Shown: positions 1 through 14,112, counted from the stretch's first letter. The stretch: 64,000 bases of DNA from Kitagawia praeruptora (GCA_037693485.1 CM075351.1:70334001-70398000), one strand, 5' to 3'. Notes: a model not told the origin generated them from the letters alone. Made by a program: numbers and translations.

Positions 1-1335
1 ATAAATAAATAATTATCAGCCATTATTAATTAACTAATATTATTTAACAATCATAATCATATTATAAAGAGATTCTTTTCTTCAATTAAATATTTCAAAT
101 CAATAATCGATAATCGGATGATTCCCAGATCGGGGGGAGCATTGTCAAGAGACGTCACTTAATACCCCTTTCTTACAGATCGAAATCTGTTTTTGACAGA
201 ATCATCCTTTCTCTCAATATTGAAAATTGATATTTAATTACGTGTTTCACAAACACAAGAATCTCATGATCGTATTCATAATATTATTATTAAGGCAAGA
301 AACGATTCCTATTTCTAGATTTTCTAGCGCACGCCTTATTTTGATTTAAGTTCACCTAAATCTATCATCACATGGTAAACTTAGGCATATACCTCATATA
401 TAAACATAAATAAATAAGTAAGCATGCAAGCAATATCATGTCACACATTGATATAATGATGTATGGATTTATTATAGCATTTAAAAAGCAATTTAAAACA
501 ATTAAAACATGCTTTAAAACACTTCCGATAATATAAATATTTCAAAAATATTATATAAAAAATATTTGACCACCCCATTAGATCCATCTCGGAAATACGA
601 ATCCAACGATATATTGCACGCCCAAAACGGAGTTACGAAACTCCCAAAAGGGATGTAACGCATTTACGAAATGCGTTACAACAAATTAAACATATTTAAT
701 ACTGTAACGCATGCGCGTTATACGCGACATATCCGGTCACGCATTTCTCAAATGCATGACATCCCTTTTTTCCGTTGGCGTGCCACGCGCCAGAGACAGC
801 AGGTTCAGCAGAATTTTATTAAAGACTGCCGACCGTTGCCGCACTACATATGTAACTGTTGTGCCTTTACTTGCCAAAACAAAAACTGACGAGTATTAAT
901 AATAACTATTATTATTATCATTATTTTTATTTTACTATTAATAAATTAATTAACAATTAATTAATAAATCAATAAAAAATCAAAATAATATGATTTCTGA
1001 AATCAAACAGCAGCATCAATTACAAGATCAGCCAATGGGTGGAAGCTAATATTAAATTCATATTTATTCACATGCATAATTATTTCATGAATTTGAAATA
1101 AAACAATTTTAAAAAATTCATAACAAATAATCTACACATCACAAAATTATGAAAAAAAAATATCTAGATGATCCATAACACTTATAGTACCCAGATCAAT
1201 GGTCAAAACTTCATGCAAATATTATTTTGAATTAATTCATAATTAAATCCAAATAAACTTGCAAAAATCATAATAAATCCATACATGCATAAAAAAATCT
1301 GAAATTTTTTACATGAATCTCTATATGCAGAACCT

Positions 1336-1348
1336 GGCTCTGATGCCA
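1336..1348 (-). other. Primer-binding site, tRNA-Met type with one mismatch
   Basis: The - strand reads TGGCATCAGAGCC one base after the LTR. The usual plant initiator tRNA-Met complement is TGGTATCAGAGCC, so there is one mismatch. Confidence 0.7.
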
Positions 1349-1349
1349 T

Positions 1350-2946
1350 TGAAGGAATTTACGGACGAGCGGAAGCGCGGTATAACAATTATTCCGTAAA
1401 AAACCATATATCGTACATTTAGAAAATCATATAAAAACGAAAAAGCAGAGGAATCGAAACCTTACCTTGAAAAATCGAAGCTTTATAATCTATGGTTGCT
1501 AGCAGTTGCTTCTCAGAGTGTGAAACACTCTACCGGTATCCACCAAGATTGATTCTTCGATGAAGCTTTTATAAAACTCGAAGCTTTATAAAAATGGAAC
1601 TTTTCCTTCTTGAGAGAGAGAGAGATGAAGAAGATGGAGGCTAGCTCCTTTTAGGTTTTCCACAAAAAAACACAAGTGTGTTCTTAGAATGAACTATCTC
1701 ATTCTATTTATAGGGCACAAGTAGGTTTTAGTATAATTAATATACCAATATATATTAATATATAAATCCCACACTTTATCTTATAAAATGTTTAAATAAT
1801 AATTTAAACTATTTTAATCATTATTATTTTTTCTAAACTCTTTAGAAAATAACTTGCTCTCTCAAAATACCTTCATCAATAAATTAATCTTTTTATGGTG
1901 TGACCCTGTAGGTTCAATATTAAGCCGGTTGTAGAAATAAATAATAATAAACTTTTTATTTATTATTTATATGAATTCTAAAATTCATTAAATATAATTA
2001 ATAGAATAATTATATTTATTCTACATCGTGAGTGATGCTTCTCAACATATCGCGACTATCCGGATAATATGAATTCACTGCTTAGAATACCAAGAACCTG
2101 TCAGTGCTAGTTACCGTACAATCAATTCCTTCTACCCTACAATATCCCGATTAAATGCAAGGCATGGATCTCGTGTCAAGCCTATCAAATTTAATCATAT
2201 GATTCTTATTCATAATGCAAAATTCATATTAATGCAAATTAGAAACTCCTTTCTAATTTCATACACTCTGGCCAGAGATTCCGGAACTCGCATACTAAGA
2301 ATAACATAGGATATTCACTTCCTTACTGGAAGGGGTAGATCCTTTATTGACCATTAACTATCTCCATACACAAATCCCTATGCCCAGAATAGACCTAATG
2401 GATGTCCTTGAGACTAAGGACTAAACCAAAGCACAGTTCATTGTATACAAGATTACTCTAATGATCTCAAGTCTAAGGACACTTGTACAACTATCACTTA
2501 GTGAACAACTATCGACACGTGAGTAAACTCCATTAATTGTTCAACTTATCGAGTCATGTTCAGTGAACTTATTCCCTAATAAGCACCTACATACTAGCTA
2601 TAGTGTCACCACACAAATGCCTATGAGAACAGACATCCTCCTGAAAGGAGCAAGCATAGTATGTACCAATCTTTGCGGATTCACTAACTTCCAATTAGCT
2701 ATCCTATGATCAGGAACTGTTTAGGTCTAGAGTTATCATCTTCTAGATCTCACTATTATAATCTCATTATAATTCTAGAAGCTTTACTTTAAACCATGGA
2801 ATATCTTATTTAAAACACTTTAAATAGATAAGGCCCGTAATAAAAACAAATAAGTCTTTTATTAATATTAATGAAATCAAATAAGAGTACAAGAAAGTTC
2901 TTCCTAAATCATCATACATGATTGGATTTTAGGACAAACTCTTTCA
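1350..2946 (-). repeat. 1597-bp LTR (5' LTR of a - strand element)
   Basis: On the - strand it begins TGAAAGAGTTTGTCC and ends AATTCCTTCA, so it has TG...CA ends with TGAA/TTCA inverted termini. It is followed after one base by a primer-binding site, which fixes the right-to-left orientation. It ends exactly where the copia-A integrase reading breaks off at 2947. No second copy lies in the window. Confidence 0.72.
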
Positions 2947-3960
2947 AAAGATGCATGAAACCTCAACGCTCTAGCACAATTGAGCAAATGTCTGTCCTTC
3001 CTTTCAACCAAACCATTCTGTTGAGGTGTATAGACACAACTGGTTTGATGTAAAATTCCCAAAGAAGATAGATGAGTAGCTAAAGTCTAATTCACAAACT
3101 TAGAGCCATTATCTATCCTTATAGCTTTAATAGTAAGATGAAACTGATTCTGAATGAGAGTAATGAAATCTTTAATAAGAGATGGGACAGTGGACTTATC
3201 TGATAATAAATAAACCCATGTAGTTCTTGATTTGTCTTCCACAATTGTTAGAAAGAAGTTGTATCTGCCATGTGTCTTGAATCTGTATGGCCCCCAAAGA
3301 TCAAGATGTATCAAGTCAAACAAGTCTTTGCCCTCATGATATAATCTGGACTGTTTTGCAAAATGACAGCTATCACAAACATCTAAAACTTTCTTTTGAC
3401 AATTCACAGGAAGACTATGAATCAGTTTAGCAGGAATGTGACCCATTCGAGCATGCTAGACATCAATGTTGTGTACATGAGCAATAAATGCTGAATCAGA
3501 AGAGGTGTCTACCTGTGCCAATATTGTAGTCGCAACATTGTTAGAAGAAGATTGACTTAGCATATATAACCCATTTTCTTCAATACCAAGTTCAAGAATA
3601 TTTGTCCCATTGTTATCATGTAACAAACATTTTGCACTCAAGAAAGTTACTTGATATGAAGTATCCTTTAAAATCTTGGAGATAGACAACAAATTATAAG
3701 CAAAGGAAGGCACAACCAACACATTAGTAAGAACCAAAGAGGACTTGAGAACTATTGTGCCTACATAACAAATTTCAGTAGTTGCACCATTGGGAAGATG
3801 TAGAGTAGCAGAACATGGTTTAACATCATGTAATAAATGCCTAAAGGGAGTAATATGATCTATAGCACCTGTGTCCAAAATCCACTTGTGCTGAGTAGCA
3901 TTCTTATCAATAGCATACACATGATTGACAACATGTGATGATAGGCCTGTTACTTGTATA
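2947..3960 (-). pseudogene. copia-A protease and integrase fragment
   Basis: Reading leftward, the aspartic protease appears as WILDTGAIDHITP (about 3880), followed by the pre-integrase part with RMGHIPAKL and a C-x2-C zinc pair (DVCDSC), and then the integrase core with HLDLWGPY. After an in-frame stop near 3087 it goes on through PQQNGLVERK and RALRFHASF up to 2947, where the 1.6-kb LTR interrupts it. At least two in-frame stops (3447-3455 and 3087) and the insertion make it non-functional. The GTATT at 3961-3965 belongs to the target duplication of the inserted 10.1-kb element. Confidence 0.85.
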
Positions 3961-3965
3961 GTATT

Positions 3966-6900
3966 TGTGACACCCCCCAAATCCGGGGTCAGAAGATTTG
4001 GTTGTCACGCGAAAATCCTCAAAATAAAACATCTGTTTAATAATAATCATCCATTTGTGATTGTCCAACACTGGAAATATAACATCTGTGACCCCAAACA
4101 TACCAAGATCTTTTAAGGTTATAGGGCTAGAAACAAGAATCCAAATTCCATTAGATAAAAAAAACATTTATTCTCAACATTCTCTTTGATCAAATCTTAA
4201 ATCACTGGTGTAACTTCGATAAGAAGTACGCCAGGCCAACTAGACTAGTACATAATAATAATAAATATTAGAACTCAATTATATAAAATAAATCTTACAC
4301 TAAATCCAGACATCCTGAGCCAAGTCATCTTCGAAATAGCATCACGCCTCTTCTCTTTCTGAATTGTGCGGATACGTCTCGCCAAACTACCTTACTGAAA
4401 TGTTAGAATTTACAACAGCAAGTATGAGCGAAAGAAATGCTCAGCAAGCGTATAAAAATTTTGATATAAAACCAGGATAAGTGGGGCATAAAATCAACTG
4501 AAATGTAAAGCAGTTTATAGAGAAACTGAATCAACAACTGTGATATCATTCAAACCATAACTGAAATCATTTGGCATGTCATAAAAATGAATCATCTGCC
4601 AATTCACAATATATAATAGCCATTCCGGCGATATGGATTGGATACACTTATATAACTGAAACATAAAACACCATTGCCCCCTGATCAGGTTCATAAGCAA
4701 TGGGACCCTCTATACTCCACCGGTATTCTCTTTTTTTTCCGTGTGTGTATAGTCCGGATTTCATGAGGGTACCAAAATAGGCAAGTAATGTTAGCCTATA
4801 GGAAGATGGAATGGTTACCATATCCTCCTTAAATATAGCTGGACCAACTACTCAACGTGGCCTCCTACGCTTTACCATTTTCCAATCCAATAGAGCAATT
4901 TCCAAATTCAACAGGAAATGCTTAGTTTCTCATACAGTTCACATCCTTATTATTTAATACTATAATAAGGATATGAAGAGTTTATCTTAAACAATTCCCC
5001 ACATCAAGGGTAACAATATCAAGCAACTGTGTTCGCACAAAAATATTTAAGAATCACAAATAGCTCTGAACAATAGCTATTCATCATGATATGAATCAAT
5101 GAAACATAAAATAAAAAGTGTTTAGGATGATAAAGAAAATACTTGCCTCTGGTCCTTAGCTATTGCGCAAAGTCGAGGTAACCCGTCTACCTTCTTCTTC
5201 TATCTTACGTCATCATATCCTCTGTTTTAATCATGCTTTGGTTTACGCTTTAGCGGTTGCCACAAGTCTGATCCGTCGACATCGACCCCGCGCGTCTACT
5301 TCAATATCTCTGTCCGAAGAAAATAATTGGAAATGTCCCCTTTGAACATAGACGTTTTCCCGGTGTTAAAACACCTCGCAAGTAAACCAGCAATTCCACA
5401 AACAATACTTCATCTCAACCTTCTTCATTACAATCCACAAACAATACCGCATCCATCTCTAACCTTATTCATAACCCACAAGGAATATTTCATCCATCTC
5501 CAATCTCCTTTATTAAACATCTATTTATCTCCGCTGACAAACCTAAGTCAATATTCAACAATTAATCCTTGAAAGATTTATTCTAATCCTCGATAAAGAA
5601 ATAGAAATATAAATATAACACTTAACCCTCGCAACAAACACTTCGTCCTCAAAAAGAAATATAACTTTGACAATCCTAGTCAGTAATTCAATGAAAACAT
5701 CGTCTACTCTTAGCGACATCTTATAACATAAATCATATAAACAATTAATCACCAATTAAATATATATCGGGCAAAACTCGAATTATATCATAACCCTCGA
5801 TACTTAATACTTTAATAATTCACATTACACGTAAAGAGACTCAATAAGTAGATCACATAATCACATAGCACGTTGATCAGATCATAAAAAGATTTTATCT
5901 AATATTTTTAAAACAGAAAACGAGTCAAACCCTAATTATCGGATATAACCGACTCAATAAAAAGGTTTGGTAAAAAGTCGATCCAAATTTAAAAGTTGAA
6001 TTGTAACTTAAAACTATTTTTATAAGAACCGGGTCATTTTTCTAATTCCAGAAATACTTTTCTCGTTGAAAACGGACAAACGGTTTAATTAATACGCAAT
6101 TAATAAGAATAATTCAATTAATAATTAAATTAATTGAATATTCAAATTAATTATTTATTAATCAACTTAATCGATAGATAATCCTCAAAATATTTATCTT
6201 ATTCTTCGATAAAGAAACATGATAATCAATTAATCCTCAAGACACGATTATTCCTCGAAACAATAATTAATCCTGGAGATACATCATTAATCCTCAAATC
6301 AAATACATATATACTTGTCACGTAACCAATCAACATATAGCACGGATACGACTCACCATTAAAAGAGCACTCAAATTATTATTATAATATTTAGAAGTAT
6401 TTTTAGAATAATTAAAAGAATTTTAAATGATTTAAATAACCCTTCCCGAATCAAAAGGGATCATTAATAAACCCTCTTGGTAATTATTGGATCCCCAAAA
6501 TATTTTTATAATTATCTAATCCGGGTTTATAAATAATTTTAGAATTTTAAAACTATTTTTACCGCTCCCGGATTATTTTTAGAATTTTAAAACAATTTCT
6601 TTCTATTTTAAATCACTTTTAAACAGAAAATTGGTTAATTAAAAATTAAATAATCCTAAATAAATTAATTAGAGTCAAGTAATAATTAATTAATGAAATT
6701 ATCTAATAAATAATTACATTTATTAGATAATCAAATTAATTAAATCATTATTTGAGATTAATTAATATAATTAAAAGTATTTAATTCTTAATTATTTTTT
6801 TAATTAAAAACAATTAAATAAAGAAAAAAAGAAAAAAATAAAAACAGAATTCAGAAATAAATTCTGGATTTATAAAACATTTTCAGAAAATAAAATTTCT

Positions 6901-8362
6901 GAAATTTATAATTAAATTCAGAATTATAAATTAATTAAAGTAAATAAAAATAAATAAAAGTAATTAAAAGTAAATAAAAGTAAATAAAAGTAAAAATAAT
7001 TGGTAAAAAGTAAAAATCAATTCCAAAATCACTTTTCAGAAAATGTTAACAGATTTTGAAGATTAAACTGGTACTATTCATCACCACCTCCACTGTTCTT
7101 CGTATGAATGCTCGAAGAACACTCATCGCCGTTAATGGCTGACTGCCCAGAATCCGGTGACCGGAGAAATTTCCGGCGACTTCCGGCCACCCTTAAAAAC
7201 GTACCATTCGCTACGTTTTTAAGCACCAAATCACTCCAAATCGCCTCCTAAACACAACCACACCATTCATTCCAACCCAGAATCACCCAAACTCAAAATC
7301 CGGCCAAAATCGAAGTAAAATCCGGCGACTCACCGGTGAACTTCGATTTTAGTCGTTTCTCAACCAAATCCAACGTTTTATACACCAAAACGAAGCTTAT
7401 TACTCATACAATCTATATCAATCATCAAGAACAGCAACAAATCACCCATAAATCCAGAAAAATCAATCTTTAAATCTCACCCCCACTAAAACTCGACTTT
7501 CATAATTAAGCTACGAAAAATCAAGTAAAAATCATGATAAATCTCCTGGAAGCATAAGCAATCTGTAGGTACTAACCATATCAACAACAAATCATCCTAC
7601 AATCCATACCAAATTTAATTCATACGAAAATTAAATAAAAAAAATAAAAATTTTCGATCGAGACATACACACATATCAACACCTACATAAACATATAGTA
7701 CAGATCATGAGATTCAGTTTGGTTACTCACATGATTGATTTGGACTCCGGTAACACTGTCAAAAAGTGGTTTGATTCTCAAGAACACCAAGAACAATATT
7801 TAGAGAATTTCCAGAAAATAAAATCAAAAAATCTGATTTTCTGATTATTTTAATAAATAAAAATAATTTAGATGCTATTTATATTACTTAAAAATTAATA
7901 CCCCAAAAATATTTTTAACCCCTAATTAAAATTATTAAGCCCTAAAAATAATTTTTATGGGATAAAAATGTAAAAATTTTATTTTTAAACAAATATAATA
8001 TAAATGCCAAAATTCCCCGAAAATTACGAATATTACAAAAATTACAACATAATGCATTTTTGAACATCCCATGATTATATAAAAATAATTTTATGAAAAA
8101 CAGGGCCTCGAATTCAATACAGGGGCTGAGTCCGAAAATTAAAATGCGAAATAACTGTATTCTAAAAATATAAAAATTACAGAAAAATAGAATAAAATAT
8201 TCCATGATACACAGAAATCACATAACACGTATGGGATAATTTCCCTATTTAATAAAAATCATAACGCGTTTAAATGCATTAAAAATAAACTAATACACAT
8301 TAAAATCAACTAAAAATATATTTTAATATAATAAATTACACGAAATTTTTCGGGTCGTTACA
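3966..8362 (-). repeat. 3' LTR (4397 bp) of the giant-LTR element
   Basis: It starts TGTGACACC and ends CGTTACA on the + strand. The AT-rich sequence matches 9711-14107 apart from one substitution that I found (A at 6827, T at 12572). Short ORFs occur at identical places in both copies but look like no known protein; I treat them as chance. Confidence 0.93.
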
Positions 8363-8375
8363 GACTTCCCCCCTT
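8363..8375 (-). other. Polypurine tract
   Basis: The - strand reads AAGGGGGGAAGTC directly before the TGTAACGACC start of the 3' LTR, the expected place and composition for second-strand priming. Confidence 0.85.
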
Positions 8376-9696
8376 ATAAGGATTCCGTCCTCGGAATCAA
8401 CTAAGGCAACTAGTGAGGTTCCTTAACTCCTTCATCATCAATAATTGCTTTCCAAAACTGGGGATAATGTTCTATCGTAAACAACTTCTCCAAAATCTCA
8501 ATTCACTTTAGGGTCTCTATCTGACACAGTTATCACGGGAGTCTTACAACCCATCATTATTCGTTTCAAATATGGCTCGACCAACTTTCCATTAACATAA
8601 TATCCTTGATAGAGAGCGAGAGAATTGATTCCATTGATATGTCAATGATATTCTAATCATTTTAGGACTCGTTCTTACTCTTGGAGATTCCGTTGCGAAT
8701 CTAACTTCTATCAGCGAATTTCGCTTATCCTGACCTGATTGGCATACCCTTGAAATTCAATAGAGATATCAAGAATCATGAAATTTTGGAGAGAACAAAT
8801 TCCATATCATAGCAAATGTCCCACAATTGTGGTTATGAATTTTTCCGAATTTTTAAAGCAACTTGATTTGAAATGAAAGAATAACTGAGAGATCAATATG
8901 ATCACATGAACCCGATGTTGTGTGTCTTAGCTCCGACATTTACAAATCAAGGTGGCCAGCCTTCTTGTAATACACAACACACCAGTGATGGCGTCCCATC
9001 CAACTTCTATCACACAGACAGATATACCTGGTGTCCCCTATAAATAGGGTTGTTCGTCTCAGTAGGAATACAGAGATATGAAAGGAATATGAAATCAAAT
9101 TAATAACTGATGTTTTCGGACAAATAATTCTCTGAAGCACACTTTGGATTAAAACTGAAAAAAATTCCAAAGGTGTTATTTTTGAGAAGATGAATAACCA
9201 AAAGAAAGTACCGAACAAGTGGTACTATATTGTAAATAAAGTTATTAACCACTGGAGAAAACAAAAAGTTGAAGGTCAAAATGTCACTATTTAGAAGAAG
9301 AGATATATCTTTTAACAAATGCCTCTGTAGGCGGGATATCAAAATAATTCATAGAAAGGAAAGGTATTGCCAAGGTCTCTACTTATGCCTTCTTTGCCAA
9401 TTCCTTCGATAGCTCATCATTCGAATTTAAGCCTCCACCTTTCCACGTTTTAAGGATATCGATATCGTTTGGCATCGTCAACTCGTAATAATCTCTGAAG
9501 ATTCCACAGTAGACATCTCCATTCTCCAGGCGGTCTATCCAGTTCAGCACAACTATCTCAAACGAGTACTCCAATCTTAACTTACTAATTGGTACTATAT
9601 CCAATAGTCCAACACGAACTCTACATGAGCTCTGACGTTCCTTACTTAGCTATACTCACTCCTACACACTCTCGTTTCTAGTTTACTATATCCTCA
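8376..9696 (-). other. Internal region of the giant-LTR element, no intact gene
   Basis: About 1.3 kb between primer site and polypurine tract. On the - strand a 73-residue frame (9604-9383) starts about 100 bases after the primer site; it has acidic and hydrophobic stretches but I do not recognise it. Near 8540-8510 the - strand reads TVSDRDP, similar to the SDRDP stretch of gypsy integrases, followed within a few codons by a stop. This could be a shred of integrase left after deletion of gag-pol, but the match is too short to rely on. Confidence 0.5.
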
Positions 9697-9708
9697 GCTC
9701 TGATACCA
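9697..9708 (-). other. Primer-binding site, tRNA-Met
   Basis: The - strand reads TGGTATCAGAGC two bases after the LTR. It is an exact match to the usual plant initiator tRNA-Met primer site. Confidence 0.9.
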
Positions 9709-9710
9709 AC

Positions 9711-12700
9711 TGTGACACCCCCCAAATCCGGGGTCAGAAGATTTGGTTGTCACGCGAAAATCCTCAAAATAAAACATCTGTTTAATAATAATCATCCATT
9801 TGTGATTGTCCAACACTGGAAATATAACATCTGTGACCCCAAACATACCAAGATCTTTTAAGGTTATAGGGCTAGAAACAAGAATCCAAATTCCATTAGA
9901 TAAAAAAAACATTTATTCTCAACATTCTCTTTGATCAAATCTTAAATCACTGGTGTAACTTCGATAAGAAGTACGCCAGGCCAACTAGACTAGTACATAA
10001 TAATAATAAATATTAGAACTCAATTATATAAAATAAATCTTACACTAAATCCAGACATCCTGAGCCAAGTCATCTTCGAAATAGCATCACGCCTCTTCTC
10101 TTTCTGAATTGTGCGGATACGTCTCGCCAAACTACCTTACTGAAATGTTAGAATTTACAACAGCAAGTATGAGCGAAAGAAATGCTCAGCAAGCGTATAA
10201 AAATTTTGATATAAAACCAGGATAAGTGGGGCATAAAATCAACTGAAATGTAAAGCAGTTTATAGAGAAACTGAATCAACAACTGTGATATCATTCAAAC
10301 CATAACTGAAATCATTTGGCATGTCATAAAAATGAATCATCTGCCAATTCACAATATATAATAGCCATTCCGGCGATATGGATTGGATACACTTATATAA
10401 CTGAAACATAAAACACCATTGCCCCCTGATCAGGTTCATAAGCAATGGGACCCTCTATACTCCACCGGTATTCTCTTTTTTTTCCGTGTGTGTATAGTCC
10501 GGATTTCATGAGGGTACCAAAATAGGCAAGTAATGTTAGCCTATAGGAAGATGGAATGGTTACCATATCCTCCTTAAATATAGCTGGACCAACTACTCAA
10601 CGTGGCCTCCTACGCTTTACCATTTTCCAATCCAATAGAGCAATTTCCAAATTCAACAGGAAATGCTTAGTTTCTCATACAGTTCACATCCTTATTATTT
10701 AATACTATAATAAGGATATGAAGAGTTTATCTTAAACAATTCCCCACATCAAGGGTAACAATATCAAGCAACTGTGTTCGCACAAAAATATTTAAGAATC
10801 ACAAATAGCTCTGAACAATAGCTATTCATCATGATATGAATCAATGAAACATAAAATAAAAAGTGTTTAGGATGATAAAGAAAATACTTGCCTCTGGTCC
10901 TTAGCTATTGCGCAAAGTCGAGGTAACCCGTCTACCTTCTTCTTCTATCTTACGTCATCATATCCTCTGTTTTAATCATGCTTTGGTTTACGCTTTAGCG
11001 GTTGCCACAAGTCTGATCCGTCGACATCGACCCCGCGCGTCTACTTCAATATCTCTGTCCGAAGAAAATAATTGGAAATGTCCCCTTTGAACATAGACGT
11101 TTTCCCGGTGTTAAAACACCTCGCAAGTAAACCAGCAATTCCACAAACAATACTTCATCTCAACCTTCTTCATTACAATCCACAAACAATACCGCATCCA
11201 TCTCTAACCTTATTCATAACCCACAAGGAATATTTCATCCATCTCCAATCTCCTTTATTAAACATCTATTTATCTCCGCTGACAAACCTAAGTCAATATT
11301 CAACAATTAATCCTTGAAAGATTTATTCTAATCCTCGATAAAGAAATAGAAATATAAATATAACACTTAACCCTCGCAACAAACACTTCGTCCTCAAAAA
11401 GAAATATAACTTTGACAATCCTAGTCAGTAATTCAATGAAAACATCGTCTACTCTTAGCGACATCTTATAACATAAATCATATAAACAATTAATCACCAA
11501 TTAAATATATATCGGGCAAAACTCGAATTATATCATAACCCTCGATACTTAATACTTTAATAATTCACATTACACGTAAAGAGACTCAATAAGTAGATCA
11601 CATAATCACATAGCACGTTGATCAGATCATAAAAAGATTTTATCTAATATTTTTAAAACAGAAAACGAGTCAAACCCTAATTATCGGATATAACCGACTC
11701 AATAAAAAGGTTTGGTAAAAAGTCGATCCAAATTTAAAAGTTGAATTGTAACTTAAAACTATTTTTATAAGAACCGGGTCATTTTTCTAATTCCAGAAAT
11801 ACTTTTCTCGTTGAAAACGGACAAACGGTTTAATTAATACGCAATTAATAAGAATAATTCAATTAATAATTAAATTAATTGAATATTCAAATTAATTATT
11901 TATTAATCAACTTAATCGATAGATAATCCTCAAAATATTTATCTTATTCTTCGATAAAGAAACATGATAATCAATTAATCCTCAAGACACGATTATTCCT
12001 CGAAACAATAATTAATCCTGGAGATACATCATTAATCCTCAAATCAAATACATATATACTTGTCACGTAACCAATCAACATATAGCACGGATACGACTCA
12101 CCATTAAAAGAGCACTCAAATTATTATTATAATATTTAGAAGTATTTTTAGAATAATTAAAAGAATTTTAAATGATTTAAATAACCCTTCCCGAATCAAA
12201 AGGGATCATTAATAAACCCTCTTGGTAATTATTGGATCCCCAAAATATTTTTATAATTATCTAATCCGGGTTTATAAATAATTTTAGAATTTTAAAACTA
12301 TTTTTACCGCTCCCGGATTATTTTTAGAATTTTAAAACAATTTCTTTCTATTTTAAATCACTTTTAAACAGAAAATTGGTTAATTAAAAATTAAATAATC
12401 CTAAATAAATTAATTAGAGTCAAGTAATAATTAATTAATGAAATTATCTAATAAATAATTACATTTATTAGATAATCAAATTAATTAAATCATTATTTGA
12501 GATTAATTAATATAATTAAAAGTATTTAATTCTTAATTATTTTTTTAATTAAAAACAATTAAATAAAGAAATAAAGAAAAAAATAAAAACAGAATTCAGA
12601 AATAAATTCTGGATTTATAAAACATTTTCAGAAAATAAAATTTCTGAAATTTATAATTAAATTCAGAATTATAAATTAATTAAAGTAAATAAAAATAAAT

Positions 12701-14107
12701 AAAAGTAATTAAAAGTAAATAAAAGTAAATAAAAGTAAAAATAATTGGTAAAAAGTAAAAATCAATTCCAAAATCACTTTTCAGAAAATGTTAACAGATT
12801 TTGAAGATTAAACTGGTACTATTCATCACCACCTCCACTGTTCTTCGTATGAATGCTCGAAGAACACTCATCGCCGTTAATGGCTGACTGCCCAGAATCC
12901 GGTGACCGGAGAAATTTCCGGCGACTTCCGGCCACCCTTAAAAACGTACCATTCGCTACGTTTTTAAGCACCAAATCACTCCAAATCGCCTCCTAAACAC
13001 AACCACACCATTCATTCCAACCCAGAATCACCCAAACTCAAAATCCGGCCAAAATCGAAGTAAAATCCGGCGACTCACCGGTGAACTTCGATTTTAGTCG
13101 TTTCTCAACCAAATCCAACGTTTTATACACCAAAACGAAGCTTATTACTCATACAATCTATATCAATCATCAAGAACAGCAACAAATCACCCATAAATCC
13201 AGAAAAATCAATCTTTAAATCTCACCCCCACTAAAACTCGACTTTCATAATTAAGCTACGAAAAATCAAGTAAAAATCATGATAAATCTCCTGGAAGCAT
13301 AAGCAATCTGTAGGTACTAACCATATCAACAACAAATCATCCTACAATCCATACCAAATTTAATTCATACGAAAATTAAATAAAAAAAATAAAAATTTTC
13401 GATCGAGACATACACACATATCAACACCTACATAAACATATAGTACAGATCATGAGATTCAGTTTGGTTACTCACATGATTGATTTGGACTCCGGTAACA
13501 CTGTCAAAAAGTGGTTTGATTCTCAAGAACACCAAGAACAATATTTAGAGAATTTCCAGAAAATAAAATCAAAAAATCTGATTTTCTGATTATTTTAATA
13601 AATAAAAATAATTTAGATGCTATTTATATTACTTAAAAATTAATACCCCAAAAATATTTTTAACCCCTAATTAAAATTATTAAGCCCTAAAAATAATTTT
13701 TATGGGATAAAAATGTAAAAATTTTATTTTTAAACAAATATAATATAAATGCCAAAATTCCCCGAAAATTACGAATATTACAAAAATTACAACATAATGC
13801 ATTTTTGAACATCCCATGATTATATAAAAATAATTTTATGAAAAACAGGGCCTCGAATTCAATACAGGGGCTGAGTCCGAAAATTAAAATGCGAAATAAC
13901 TGTATTCTAAAAATATAAAAATTACAGAAAAATAGAATAAAATATTCCATGATACACAGAAATCACATAACACGTATGGGATAATTTCCCTATTTAATAA
14001 AAATCATAACGCGTTTAAATGCATTAAAAATAAACTAATACACATTAAAATCAACTAAAAATATATTTTAATATAATAAATTACACGAAATTTTTCGGGT
14101 CGTTACA
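9711..14107 (-). repeat. 5' LTR (4397 bp) of the giant-LTR element
   Basis: This is the direct repeat of 3966-8362. It is the 5' copy for the - strand element because the primer-binding site lies next to its 9711 end. It is followed on the right by the GTATT target duplication and by copia-A gag. Confidence 0.93.
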
Positions 14108-14112
14108 GTATT

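Larger units (their letters stand above)
1..2946 (-). mobile_element. LTR retrotransposon with 1.6-kb LTR, 5' part only, running off the left edge
   Basis: Reading the - strand, an LTR (2946 down to 1350) is followed by a tRNA-Met-like primer-binding site (1348-1336) and then about 1335 bases of AT-rich internal sequence that leaves the window. I see no gag or pol motif in that internal stretch; the short ORFs in it look like chance. The LTR lies inside the integrase of copia-A, so it is the younger of the two. The base block next to it is AAAAG (2947-2951); the matching duplication would lie left of the window. The family is not identified; it may be non-autonomous or simply have a long untranslated leader. 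Confidence 0.72.
3966..14107 (-). mobile_element. Young non-autonomous LTR element with giant 4.4-kb LTRs
   Basis: Two direct copies of 4397 bp (3966-8362 and 9711-14107, constant offset 5745) flank only 1348 bp. The - strand copies begin TGTAACGACCCG and end GGGTGTCACA. A Met-type primer-binding site follows the 5' LTR and a polypurine tract precedes the 3' LTR, so it is a proper retrotransposon. The 5-bp target duplication GTATT (3961-3965 and 14108-14112) is perfect, and the copia-A reading frame resumes on the other side. No complete gag or pol is present, so it must have used proteins from a relative. LTR ends and size suggest a Ty3/gypsy parent, but no domain proves that. Confidence 0.93.

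Noticed and set aside
671..899. Two overlapping + strand ORFs of 60-70 codons
   Set aside because: No recognisable domain, overlapping frames, and they lie in the interior of a - strand LTR element.
4515..13950. Paired ORFs repeated at a constant offset of 5745 bases
   Set aside because: They are the two copies of a long LTR; the products have no recognisable features and simply reflect the duplication.
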